DNA of 64,000 nt from Allonocardiopsis opalescens (GTDB lineage: Bacteria; Actinomycetota; Actinomycetes; Streptosporangiales; Streptosporangiaceae): NCBI RefSeq assembly GCF_003002095.1, contig NZ_PVZC01000010.1, positions 62,001 through 126,000 on the forward strand, in the 5' to 3' direction. The notes under the pieces were generated by a model. That model did no database searches and was not told where the DNA came from. It worked only from the letters and a program-made list of their open reading frames with translations. Shown here piece by piece: positions 23,583 to 32,965 of this stretch; within the stretch, counting starts at the first letter, position 1, and every line of letters starts with the position of its first letter. Made by a program: the position numbers and the translations under genes.

Positions 23583-26500
23583 GTGACCGCCCCGCAGCCC
23601 CTGGCCCAGCAGCCGCCGGTGCGCGAGGTGACCAGCACGGACCTGTTCGTCGGCCCGCCCGACCGGCCCCTTCAGCTGATGCGGATGACACTGGCCGCCG
23701 CCCTCACCCGCGGCCGCGCCGCCCCGGCCCAGGTCGCGGTCAGCGTCGAAGGGCCAGGGGTGCGCACCCCCGAGCCGGCCACGGTCGCCGGGGTGGCGCC
23801 GGGGGCGCGGCCCGTGCTGGAGGTCGCGGTGGAGGTGGCCGGCCCGCACACCGACGGCGACCTGCGCCCGGTCACCGTCACCGTGGACGTCGAGGGCCCC
23901 GACGGCCCGCTGCGCGCCGCCGCCCGCGCCGACCTCATCGTCGCCGAACCGGGCTGGACGGTGTTCATGGTGCCGCACTTCCACTACGACCCGGTGTGGT
24001 GGAACCCCCAGGGCGCCGCGGTGGAGTCCTGGTACGCCAACCCCGCCGCCGAGGAGTTCCGCCCGGCGCAGGCCCGCACCGCCTTCGACCTGCTCCGCGC
24101 CCACCTGGACCGGGCCGACGCCGACCCCGACTACCGGTTCGTGCTGGCCGAGGCCGACTACCTCAAGCCCGGCTACGACGCGCACCCGCAGCTGCGGCCC
24201 CGGCTGCGCCGGCTGCTGCGCGAAGGGCGGCTGGAGCTCGTCGGCGGCTACAACGAGCCGGCCACCAACCTGATCGGCCTGGAGGCGGCCGCCCGCAATC
24301 TGGTCTACGGCCTGGCCTACCAGCGCGAGGTGCTGGGCGGGGACCCGCGCACCGCCTGGCAGCTGGACGTCTTCGGCCACGACCCGGCCTACCCCGCGCT
24401 GGCGGCCGCCGCCGGGCTGGGCTCCGCGGCGCTCGCCCGCGGCCCCTTCCACGCCTGGGGGCCGCGGCTGACCGTCGGCGACAACCGGCGGATGCCCTTC
24501 CCGCTGGAGTTCGAGTGGATCGCGCCGGGCGGCCGCTCGGTGCTGGCCAGCTACCTGGCCAACCACTACGCCGCCGGCTGGGACCTGGAGCGCGCCGAGA
24601 CCCTGCCGGGCGCCCGCCAGATCGCCTACCGGCTGTTCCGCGAGCTCAAGCCGGTGGCCGCCACCCGCAACGTGCTGCTGCCCGTCGGCGCCGACCACGT
24701 GCTGCCCTCCCGCTGGTGCACCCAGGTGCAGCGCTCCTGGAACGCCCGCTACACCTGGCCGCGCTTCGAGGTGGCGCTGCCCCGCGCCTACCTGGCGGCG
24801 GTCCGCGCCGAGCTGCGCGGGCGCGGCGCCGCCCCCAGCCCGCAGTCGCGCGACCTCAACCCCGTCTACACCGGCAAGGACGTCTCCCGGATCGACGCCA
24901 AGCAGGCCCAGCACGCCGCCGAGCACGCCCTGCTGGCCGCCGAACGGCTGGCGGCGCTGGCCTGGCTGGACGGGCACCGCCACCCCTCCCACGCCCTCGA
25001 CGAGGCCTGGCGGCAGCTGCTGTTCACCAGCCACCACGACGCCGTGGGCGGCACCGGCTCCGACCAGGTCCACGCCGACCTGCTCGGCAGCTGGCGGCGC
25101 GCCGCCGAACTGGCCGAGCGCGTCACCGGCGACGCGCTGGCCGCGCTGGCCGCCCCGCCCGGCGGGCAGGCCGCGCACCCGGACGGGGCGCCGGACCCCG
25201 CAGACGGCGGGCAGGTGCTGGTCGCCAACGTGCTGGGCACCCCGCGCGGGGGCCTGGTACGGGTGCGCGCCGCCTTCGCCGAGCCGGGCCCGGCCCGCGT
25301 CACCGTCACCGCCGACGGCCGCCGCCCGCTGCCCGCGCTCGCCGAGCCGGTCCGCCGCCACCGCGGCGGCGGCCTGGCCGAGGTGGACCTCGTCTTCGCG
25401 GCCCGCGGCCTGCCCGCCCTGGGCACCCGCGCCTACCGGCTGCACCCCCACCCCGCCGGCGCGCCGGCGCGGGCGCCCGCGCTCGGCTGGGTGCCGGTGC
25501 CCGGCCGCACCGCCGCCGGCGCCCACTTCGCCGTCACCGCCGACCCCGACCGCGGCGGCGGGCTGACCTCCATCGTGGACCGCGCGCACCGCCGCGAGCT
25601 GCTGCGGCCCGGCGGCGTGGGCAACGAGCCGGTGCTCTACCCGGAGTACCCCGGCCAGGCCGACTACGGGGAGGGGCCCTGGCACCTGCTGCCGCGCGGG
25701 GTGGCGGCCGGCGGCGCCCGCTCCCCGGCCACGGTGCGCGCCGAGCGCTCGCCGCTGGGCGCCCGCCTGGTGAGCAGGCTGCGGCTGGGCCCGCTGCGGC
25801 TCCAGCAGGAGGTGGTGGTCTGGGACGCCGAGCCGCGGGTGGACTTCACCACCCACGTCGACGGGGCGATGGACCCCGACCACCTGCTGCGGGTGCGCTT
25901 CCCCTTCGACCTGCCCGGCGCGCTGCCGGTGCAGCGCACCGCCGCGGCCGTGCTGGGCCGCCCCTTCGGCTACCCCGGCGCCGACTCCGCCGAGCACCCC
26001 TGGACCCTGGACGCCCCCGCCCAGGGCTGGACCGGGCTCAGCTCGGCGGTGCGGGTGCGGCTGCTGGACGCCGGCGGCGCGGTGCGCGCGGTGCAGGCGG
26101 TGGGGGTGGCCGAGGTGGTGGCGCCCCCCGGCCACGACGACGCCGTGCGCGACCTGGTGGCCCGCCTGGCCGACCAGGGGGTGACCGCCACCGCCACCCG
26201 CCCCGACGGCCCCCGGCACGGCTCGCTGGACCTGGACTCCAACCTGCCCGACGTGCGCGTCGTGCTGGGCGGGCCGCTCGACAACGCCTTCGCCGCGCGG
26301 GTCGCCGCCACGCTGCCCGACCCGCGGGCCCTGGAGGCGCAGCTGGCGGTCACCGGCCGCGCCTGGCTGCCGGCCGCCCGGCGGCGCGCCGACGCCTTCG
26401 CCCCCGGGCAGGGCGCCGCGGGGGTCGACGTGCGCGGCCCCCGCGACCTGCCGGTGCTGGTGGTGGGCGGCGACGACCTGGACGCCGCCGCGGGCAGCCT

Positions 26501-27935
26501 GGCCGCCGACCTCGCCGACGCCGAGGTGGTGATCGCCCAGCCCGACACCTGGGACGCGGGCCTGGAGCCGTTCACCGACCACTCCGTCGCCCTGGTGGCC
26601 GCGGGCACCCCCGGCAGCGTGGTCGACCTGTCGGGCGCCCTGTACCTGTCGCTGCTGCGCTCCCCCAGCGGCTGGCCGGGCGGGCTGTGGCTGGCCGATG
26701 CGCCGCAGCCGCCGCGCGCCCTGCCCGACGGCAGCCCGCTCGCCTCGGGGCGGTGGAGCCACAGCTTCCGCTACAGCCTGCTCAGCGGCGCCGGCGACTG
26801 GCGGCGGGCCGGCTTCAGCGCGGCGGCCGACCGGATCCGGCTGCCGCCGGCCGCCCGCCAGGTGCGCTCGTCCGCCGCGCACCCGGGCGACCGGCTGCGG
26901 GTGGAGCCCGCCACGGTGGCGGTGAGCGCGCTCAAGCCGGCCACTGCTCCCTGGGGCGACGGCGGCACCGACCCGCGCGGCCTGGTGGTGCGGCTGGTGG
27001 AGACGGCCGGGCTGCCGGTGCGGGCGCGGCTGGCCTGCGCCTGGCCGCTGCGGGCGGCCGTCCGCTGCGACCTGCTGGAGGAGCCGCTGCCCGGCGGCGA
27101 ACTCGCCGTGGCCGCCGCCGGTCCCGGCAGCGCCGTGGAGGTGGAGCTGGCGGCCGGGGAGGTGCTGACGCTGCGACTGGACCTGGCCGCCGAGCGCCCG
27201 GCGGAGCCGGCCCCGCCGCCGCCCGAGCCGCCCGCCGAGGTCTACACCCGCTACTGGCTGCACAACACCGGCGCCGCCCCCTACGGGGGGCTGCCCACCG
27301 CCGTGCACGTCTCCCGGCCCGAGCGGCCCGCGGAGCCGGGCCGGCCGCTGGAGCTGACCGTCACCGTCGCCACCTCCACACTGCCCGAGCGCGGCGAGCT
27401 GCGCCTGGAGGCGCCGCCGGGCTTCGGCGCTGAGCCGCTGGCCGACACCCGCTTCGCGCTGGGCCCGCACAGCCACCACACCGTGCCGGTGCGGCTGTTC
27501 GCCGACGGCGCCCCGCCCGGCCGCCACTACCTGGCCGCCTCGATCACCGACCGGCTCGGGCAGCGGCTGTTCGACGTGGCCGCCGTCGACGTTGGCGGCA
27601 CGCACCCGGGGCCGCCGCTGGAGGCGGAGCTGCGCGGCGGGCCGCTGCGGCTGCGCCCGGGCGGGCGGGGGCTGCTGGCGGTGACGCTGACCAACCCGGG
27701 CTCGGTGCCGCTGCCCGCGGTGGTGCGGGTGGTGGCGCCCTTCGCCGCCTGGGAGCTGGTGGGGCCGCACGAGCACGCGCTGACCGTGCCGGCCGGCGAC
27801 AAGCGCGACGGGGAGTTCGCGGTGGCGTTGCCGGCCTCGGCGCGGCCCGGGGCGCGCTGGTGGGCGATGGTGAAGGTGATGTGCGCCGGCACGGTCCACT
27901 ACACCGAGGCGGTGGCCATCGAGGTCGCCGCCTGA
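23583..27935 (+). CDS. Glycoside hydrolase family 38 alpha-mannosidase, very large
   Basis: Predicted 1450-residue protein from GTG 23583 behind CAGGAG. Residues of about 125-420 form the GH38 catalytic barrel: PHFHYDPVWWN carries zinc ligands (His, Asp136), and QLDVFGHDPAYP carries the nucleophile Asp262. The helical middle domain follows with LFTSHHDAVGGTGSDQVHAD. Beta-sandwich domains take up the rest. The last 90 residues, with LLAVTLTNPGSVPLPAVVRV, look like a NEW3-type domain. There is no signal peptide, so it is probably cytoplasmic and cleaves alpha-mannosides taken up as oligosaccharides. Usual bacterial GH38 length is about 800-1050, so several hundred extra residues are present. 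An AsnC regulator converges downstream. Confidence 0.88.
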   Translation: MTAPQPLAQQPPVREVTSTDLFVGPPDRPLQLMRMTLAAALTRGRAAPAQVAVSVEGPGVRTPEPATVAGVAPGARPVLEVAVEVAGPHTDGDLRPVTVTVDVEGPDGPLRAAARADLIVAEPGWTVFMVPHFHYDPVWWNPQGAAVESWYANPAAEEFRPAQARTAFDLLRAHLDRADADPDYRFVLAEADYLKPGYDAHPQLRPRLRRLLREGRLELVGGYNEPATNLIGLEAAARNLVYGLAYQREVLGGDPRTAWQLDVFGHDPAYPALAAAAGLGSAALARGPFHAWGPRLTVGDNRRMPFPLEFEWIAPGGRSVLASYLANHYAAGWDLERAETLPGARQIAYRLFRELKPVAATRNVLLPVGADHVLPSRWCTQVQRSWNARYTWPRFEVALPRAYLAAVRAELRGRGAAPSPQSRDLNPVYTGKDVSRIDAKQAQHAAEHALLAAERLAALAWLDGHRHPSHALDEAWRQLLFTSHHDAVGGTGSDQVHADLLGSWRRAAELAERVTGDALAALAAPPGGQAAHPDGAPDPADGGQVLVANVLGTPRGGLVRVRAAFAEPGPARVTVTADGRRPLPALAEPVRRHRGGGLAEVDLVFAARGLPALGTRAYRLHPHPAGAPARAPALGWVPVPGRTAAGAHFAVTADPDRGGGLTSIVDRAHRRELLRPGGVGNEPVLYPEYPGQADYGEGPWHLLPRGVAAGGARSPATVRAERSPLGARLVSRLRLGPLRLQQEVVVWDAEPRVDFTTHVDGAMDPDHLLRVRFPFDLPGALPVQRTAAAVLGRPFGYPGADSAEHPWTLDAPAQGWTGLSSAVRVRLLDAGGAVRAVQAVGVAEVVAPPGHDDAVRDLVARLADQGVTATATRPDGPRHGSLDLDSNLPDVRVVLGGPLDNAFAARVAATLPDPRALEAQLAVTGRAWLPAARRRADAFAPGQGAAGVDVRGPRDLPVLVVGGDDLDAAAGSLAADLADAEVVIAQPDTWDAGLEPFTDHSVALVAAGTPGSVVDLSGALYLSLLRSPSGWPGGLWLADAPQPPRALPDGSPLASGRWSHSFRYSLLSGAGDWRRAGFSAAADRIRLPPAARQVRSSAAHPGDRLRVEPATVAVSALKPATAPWGDGGTDPRGLVVRLVETAGLPVRARLACAWPLRAAVRCDLLEEPLPGGELAVAAAGPGSAVEVELAAGEVLTLRLDLAAERPAEPAPPPPEPPAEVYTRYWLHNTGAAPYGGLPTAVHVSRPERPAEPGRPLELTVTVATSTLPERGELRLEAPPGFGAEPLADTRFALGPHSHHTVPVRLFADGAPPGRHYLAASITDRLGQRLFDVAAVDVGGTHPGPPLEAELRGGPLRLRPGGRGLLAVTLTNPGSVPLPAVVRVVAPFAAWELVGPHEHALTVPAGDKRDGEFAVALPASARPGARWWAMVKVMCAGTVHYTEAVAIEVAA

Positions 27936-27948
27936 GCGGGCGGGCCGC

Positions 27949-28422
27949 TCAGGAGACCTCGGCGGCCGGCGGCTCGCCCGGCGCGGCGGCGACCGGGCGG
28001 TGCTCGAAGGGGGTGGACAGCACCACGGTGGTGCGGGTGGACACCCCGGCGGCGGTGCGGATCTCCTGCAGCAGGGTCTCCAGCTCGCCCGGGGAGGCGA
28101 CGCGCACCTTGAGGATGTAGCTCTCGTCCCCCGCCACGCTGTGGCAGGCCTCGATAGCGGTGAGGTGGGCCAGCCGCTCGGGGGCGTCGTCGGGGGCGGC
28201 GGGGTCGATGGGCTTGATGGAGATGAACGCGGTGAGCGGGAGCCCAAGGGCGTCGTGGTCGACCAGGGCGGTGTAGCCGCGGATCACGCCGCGGCGCTCC
28301 AGTCGGCGCACCCGCTGGTGGACCGCCGACACCGACAGGCCCGTCTCGCGGGCGAGGTCGGTGAAGCTGGATCGGCCCTCCGAGCTGAGCAGCCCGACGA
28401 TGCGCCGGTCGATGTCTTCCAC
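27949..28422 (-). CDS. Lrp/AsnC-family transcriptional regulator
   Basis: Predicted 157-residue protein. Residues 1-50 are the AsnC helix-turn-helix ([20 protein letters not shown], then [20 protein letters not shown]). The RAM ligand-binding domain follows, with [21 protein letters not shown] Pro/Ala-rich tail ends it. Such regulators sense amino acids and form octamers. Its natural divergent neighbour is the MsiK-like ATPase, 220 bases away, and its convergent neighbour is the mannosidase, 13 bases away. The target is not established. Confidence 0.92.
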   Translation of the reverse strand: MEDIDRRIVGLLSSEGRSSFTDLARETGLSVSAVHQRVRRLERRGVIRGYTALVDHDALGLPLTAFISIKPIDPAAPDDAPERLAHLTAIEACHSVAGDESYILKVRVASPGELETLLQEIRTAAGVSTRTTVVLSTPFEHRPVAAAPGEPPAAEVS

Positions 28423-28543
28423 GGGGCCAACGGTAGACGATGGAAATCACATCGTGCCCGGCAGACCGTGGAAGTCATGCCCTTTTCCTGGCATTATTCC
28501 CGAAACGGACGGGTTACGGCAGATACGGCGGACACACCCTATG

Positions 28544-28557
28544 GTGGTCTGGACCAC
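28544..28557. promoter_or_regulatory. DasR-type (dre) operator upstream of the MsiK-like gene
   Basis: GTGGTC-TG-GACCAC is a perfect 6-base inverted repeat. Its central 12 bases (TGGTCTGGACCA) match the published Streptomyces DasR site TGGTCTAGACCA at 11 of 12 positions. A TATGCT hexamer at 28565-28570 could be the -10 box, which would put the operator over the -35 region, 86 bases before the start codon. Confidence 0.6.
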
Positions 28558-28642
28558 TGCCCGCTATGCTCGTTCCGGTTATCCCTGTATACGCTTTCCG
28601 CCTGGGAGAACGGCGGATCCTGGCGAAACGGAAGTGGTGTCC

Positions 28643-29884
<1,242 letters not shown>

Positions 29885-29940
29885 CGCCCCGCAGCCGACC
29901 CGCGGTCCGGGATCTCCTCCTCCACCGCCCGGCCGCAGCG

Positions 29941-29981
29941 AGGCCGCCGCGCACCTCCCCATGGGAGGCGCGCGGCGGCCT
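29941..29981 (+). terminator. Strong hairpin terminator after msiK
   Basis: A 19-base stem with one mismatch (29941-29959 with 29963-29981) and a 3-base loop is followed by a T-rich stretch. It lies 57 bases after the stop. Confidence 0.85.
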
Positions 29982-30062
29982 TCGCCTTGTTCCGTGCCCG
30001 GCGCCGGCGCAGCCGCCGACCGGCACGGCCAACTTGGCGGAGAAGGTAGCGCTCAGAAAGGG

Positions 30063-30209
30063 GTGGCCGTGGCGACACAGACCCTCACCGCGGTCATCAC
30101 ACGCGAGGACGACCGCTATGTCGCTCAGTACCTGGAGGTCGACGTCTCCAGCTTCGGCGACACCCCGCAAGCTGACCTGAGCCCAGAGGACTCCACCAAG
30201 CTCCTGTGA
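30063..30209 (+). pseudogene. Truncated HicB-like antitoxin remnant
   Basis: A 48-codon frame (GTG 30063 or GTG 30069, after AGAAAGGGG). It matches only the beginning of the HicB fold: TLTAVITREDDRYVAQYLEV and DVSSFGDT. The usual continuation (EEALANLKEALEL and a DNA-binding helix) is missing; the frame diverges after GDTPQ and stops. No hicA toxin is nearby. It is flanked by strong terminators on both sides. Most likely it is a decayed toxin-antitoxin remnant; a functional 48-residue peptide is possible but less likely. Confidence 0.55.
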
Positions 30210-30210
30210 C

Positions 30211-30251
30211 GCCGTCGGCGGGGCGGGGGTGCCCCCTGCCCCGCCGACGGC
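30211..30251. terminator. Bidirectional terminator between the HicB remnant and the sugar ABC operon
   Basis: A perfect 14-base stem (30211-30224 with 30238-30251), with further pairing possible inside the loop, lies 22 bases beyond the stop of the leftward permease gene. Confidence 0.8.
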
Positions 30252-30273
30252 GTGCGTCCGTGCCCGGCTCCGG

Positions 30274-31197
30274 CTACTTCACCGATCCGGCCAGGGTGCC
30301 GGCGACGTAGTAGCGCTGGAAGGCGAAGAAGACCACCAGCGGCACGATCAGCGACAGGAACGCCCCGGGGGCGAGCACGTCGATGTTGGTGCCGAACTGG
30401 CGCATCTCCGACTGGAGCGCGCGGGTCATCGGCTGGGAGCCGGTGTCGGCGAAGACCATCGCGATCAGCAGGTCGTTCCACACCCACAGGAACTGGAAGA
30501 TGCCCAGCGAGGCGATGGCCGGGCCGCCCAGCGGGATGATCACCCTGCGGAAGATGGTGAACTCCTTGCCGCCGTCCATCCGCGCCGCCTCCAGCAGGTC
30601 ACGGGGGATGCCGGCGAAGAAGTTGCGCAGCAGGAAGATCGCGAAGGGCAGCCCGAAGGCGACGTGGAACAGGATCACGCCGCCGATCGAGCCGAAGATC
30701 CCCAGGAAGCCGTACATCTGGGCGACCGGGATCAGCGCGACCTGCACCGGCACCACCAGCAGGCCGACCACGACCAGGAACAGCCAGTCGCGCCCGGGGA
30801 ACTCCATCCAGGCGAAGGCGTAGCCGGCCAGTGAGGCGATGACCACCACCAGCAGGGTGGAGGGCACCGTGATCCACACCGTGTTCCAGAAGGACGAGGT
30901 GAAGCCGGAGTCGCCCAGCAGCCGGCCGTAGCTGTCCAGCGACAGCTGCGCGGGCGCCAGCAGCGCCGTCCACCAGCCGGTGGCGTTGTTGTCGGCCTCG
31001 TCGCGCAGCGAGGCGACGAACAGGCCCAGCGTCGGCAGCAGCCAGAACACCGCGACGACGACCAGCAGCACCTGCAGGACGCCGCCGCCCACCCGGGAGA
31101 CGATCCGCGAGGCCAGGGAGCGCTTGGGGGCGCCGCCGGCGGCGCCGCCCTGCGGTGCGGGCGGCGCGTCGGCGGTCGCGGTGGGAGTGGTGGTCAT
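30274..31197 (-). CDS. Sugar ABC transporter permease (MalG/AglG-like)
   Basis: Predicted 307-residue protein; ATG 31197 overlaps the stop of the preceding permease gene by 4 bases. Six membrane helices are present, with the coupling loop DLLEAARMDGGKEFTIFRRV (EAA motif) and the C-terminus FFAFQRYYVAGTLAGSVKG-type ending (here GSVK). It is the second half of the membrane channel together with the gene at 31194-32957. The binding protein in the operon resembles AglE of alpha-glucoside transporters, so the imported sugar is probably an alpha-glucoside or related oligosaccharide. It is the last gene of the operon. Confidence 0.93.
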   Translation of the reverse strand: MTTTPTATADAPPAPQGGAAGGAPKRSLASRIVSRVGGGVLQVLLVVVAVFWLLPTLGLFVASLRDEADNNATGWWTALLAPAQLSLDSYGRLLGDSGFTSSFWNTVWITVPSTLLVVVIASLAGYAFAWMEFPGRDWLFLVVVGLLVVPVQVALIPVAQMYGFLGIFGSIGGVILFHVAFGLPFAIFLLRNFFAGIPRDLLEAARMDGGKEFTIFRRVIIPLGGPAIASLGIFQFLWVWNDLLIAMVFADTGSQPMTRALQSEMRQFGTNIDVLAPGAFLSLIVPLVVFFAFQRYYVAGTLAGSVK

Positions 31198-32957
31198 TGC
31201 TGCTCCTGCCGGAACCGACGGATGTTGAAGATCATCGCGGGCAGCACCAGGAGCAGCAGGAAGATCGCCAGCGTGCTCCCCATGCCCTGGTCGTTGCCGC
31301 CCCCGAACGACACCCGCCACATCTCCAGGGCGAGCACGTTGGCGTCCTGCTGGACCGAGCCGGGGGCGATGATGAACACCAGGTCGAAGACCTTGAGGAC
31401 GTAGATCACCAGGGTCACGAAGACCACCAGCAGCACCGGCGACAGCAGCGGGATGGTGACCCTGCGGAACACCTGCCACTCGGTGGCGCCGTCGACCCGG
31501 GCCGCCTCCTGCGCCTCGCGCGGGATCGCGGCGAGCCCCGCGCTGATCAGCACCATCGCGAAACCGGCCCACACCCACACGTAGGCGGCGATGATCGCCG
31601 GGGTGACCAGGCCGGGCCCCAGCCAGGTGACCCCGCCGAAGGCGGCGGTGAAGTTCTGCGGCGCCAGCCGCACGGTGTAGTCGCCCTCGGGCAGGTCGGC
31701 GAAGGCGAAGGTGCCGTCGGGGGCCGCCTCGGTGGTGGCAGCGACCTCGCCGTCGCGCACCGCCTGCACCGCCATGCCGGGCAGGCCGGGCTCGCCGCCG
31801 TCCACGGCGCCCTCGGTCCCCCCGCCGCCGGGGGTGAAGTCCAGCCACACGGTGCCGGTCAGCTCGCCGGGCGCGGACTGGGCGGCCACGGCCGGGGCGG
31901 CGTCGCCGGGCAGCTGGTCGGGGGGCAGCCCCACCAGCGGCAGCAGCACCGGGTCCCCGCCCACCTGCGCGGGGGCCTGCGCCTCGAAGCCGCCGCCGGG
32001 CGCCTCGGCGAGGCCGCCGTCGGGGCGGGGCCGCGCCTCGGGGTACTGGGAGGACTCGCCGAAGGCGTCGGCGATCGTGGTGATGACCGCGTTGGCGATG
32101 CCGCGCTGGGGGTCCTGCTCGTAGACCAGCCGGAAGATGACGCCGGAGGCCAGGAAGGAGATGGCCATCGGCATGAACACGATCAGCTTGAACGCCGTGC
32201 GCCAGGCGATGCGCTCGGTGAGGACCGCGAACACCAGGCCCAGGGCGGTGACGACGGTGGGGGCCACCACCACCCACACGGCGTTGTTGCGCAGCGCCAC
32301 CAGCACGCTCTGGTCGCTGCTGAACAGGGTGTACAGCAGCAGGCCCGCCACGGGGGTGGCGACCACGGCCACCGCCCAGGCGATCCAGCCGACCCGCCGC
32401 TCCAGCGCGGGGCGCAGAAGGGCGAGGGCGACCACCGCGGTGGGCACCGCGACGGCCCACAGCGCGCTGACGCGCAGCGGGGCGAGCGCGCCCGGGGCGG
32501 CGATGAGCACCGCCACGATCGCGGCGGCCAGCGCGGCGAGCCCCGCACCCAGCGACCACTCCCCCCAGCCCATGCGGCCCGACAGGGTCGGCCACAGCAG
32601 CCCGATGGCGACGGCGATCAGCGGGACGAGGGCCGGGACGCCCAGGTCGCCGCCCAGCCGCGCCACCGCGTCGGGGTCGGCCAGCGCGTCGGCGTAGTTG
32701 TCCACGCCCACGAACACGTCGCCGGTGCGGTCGAAGAGGCTGCGCCACACCGAGTACAGGATCGGGTAGATGACCAGGGCGCCCAGCAGCAGCAGCGCCG
32801 GCAGCAGGAACAGGTAGGCGAGCCAGCGCGGCGGTCCCAGCCGCCCCGAGGCGCCGGCCTGGGCGGTGCCGGCGTCGGGGGCGGCGGGCCCGCCGGTCCC
32901 GGCGGCGGACGGGGTGTCCACCGCCGGGCCGGCGTCGCTTCGGTGGTCGGTTGCCAT
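31194..32957 (-). CDS. Sugar ABC transporter permease (MalF/AglF-like) with two large insertions
   Basis: Predicted 587-residue protein, about twice the usual length. Normal elements are the first helix (LAYLFLLPALLLLGALVIYP), NYADAL, the later core helices and the EAA loop EAQEAARVDGATEWQVFRRV near residue 480. Residues of about 104-212 add four or five extra hydrophobic helices. Residues of about 296-446 add an outside domain. Within it, 364-436 looks like a carboxypeptidase-regulatory/SdrD-B-like beta domain: GTVWLDFTPG, GLPGMAVQAVRDGEV, DGTFAFADLPEGDYTV. E. coli MalF also has a large outside loop that holds the binding protein, but at a different position. The insert may dock the binding protein or the cell surface; this is inference. 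Confidence 0.88.
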   Translation of the reverse strand: MATDHRSDAGPAVDTPSAAGTGGPAAPDAGTAQAGASGRLGPPRWLAYLFLLPALLLLGALVIYPILYSVWRSLFDRTGDVFVGVDNYADALADPDAVARLGGDLGVPALVPLIAVAIGLLWPTLSGRMGWGEWSLGAGLAALAAAIVAVLIAAPGALAPLRVSALWAVAVPTAVVALALLRPALERRVGWIAWAVAVVATPVAGLLLYTLFSSDQSVLVALRNNAVWVVVAPTVVTALGLVFAVLTERIAWRTAFKLIVFMPMAISFLASGVIFRLVYEQDPQRGIANAVITTIADAFGESSQYPEARPRPDGGLAEAPGGGFEAQAPAQVGGDPVLLPLVGLPPDQLPGDAAPAVAAQSAPGELTGTVWLDFTPGGGGTEGAVDGGEPGLPGMAVQAVRDGEVAATTEAAPDGTFAFADLPEGDYTVRLAPQNFTAAFGGVTWLGPGLVTPAIIAAYVWVWAGFAMVLISAGLAAIPREAQEAARVDGATEWQVFRRVTIPLLSPVLLVVFVTLVIYVLKVFDLVFIIAPGSVQQDANVLALEMWRVSFGGGNDQGMGSTLAIFLLLLVLPAMIFNIRRFRQEQQ

Positions 32958-32965
32958 GCCGGCGG

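Noticed and set aside
23325-28247. An open frame of 1640 codons on the minus strand across the mannosidase gene
   Set aside because: It is antisense to a gene with clear GH38 motifs and has a Gly/His/Gln/Ala-rich composition with no domain. Lack of stops is explained by very high GC.
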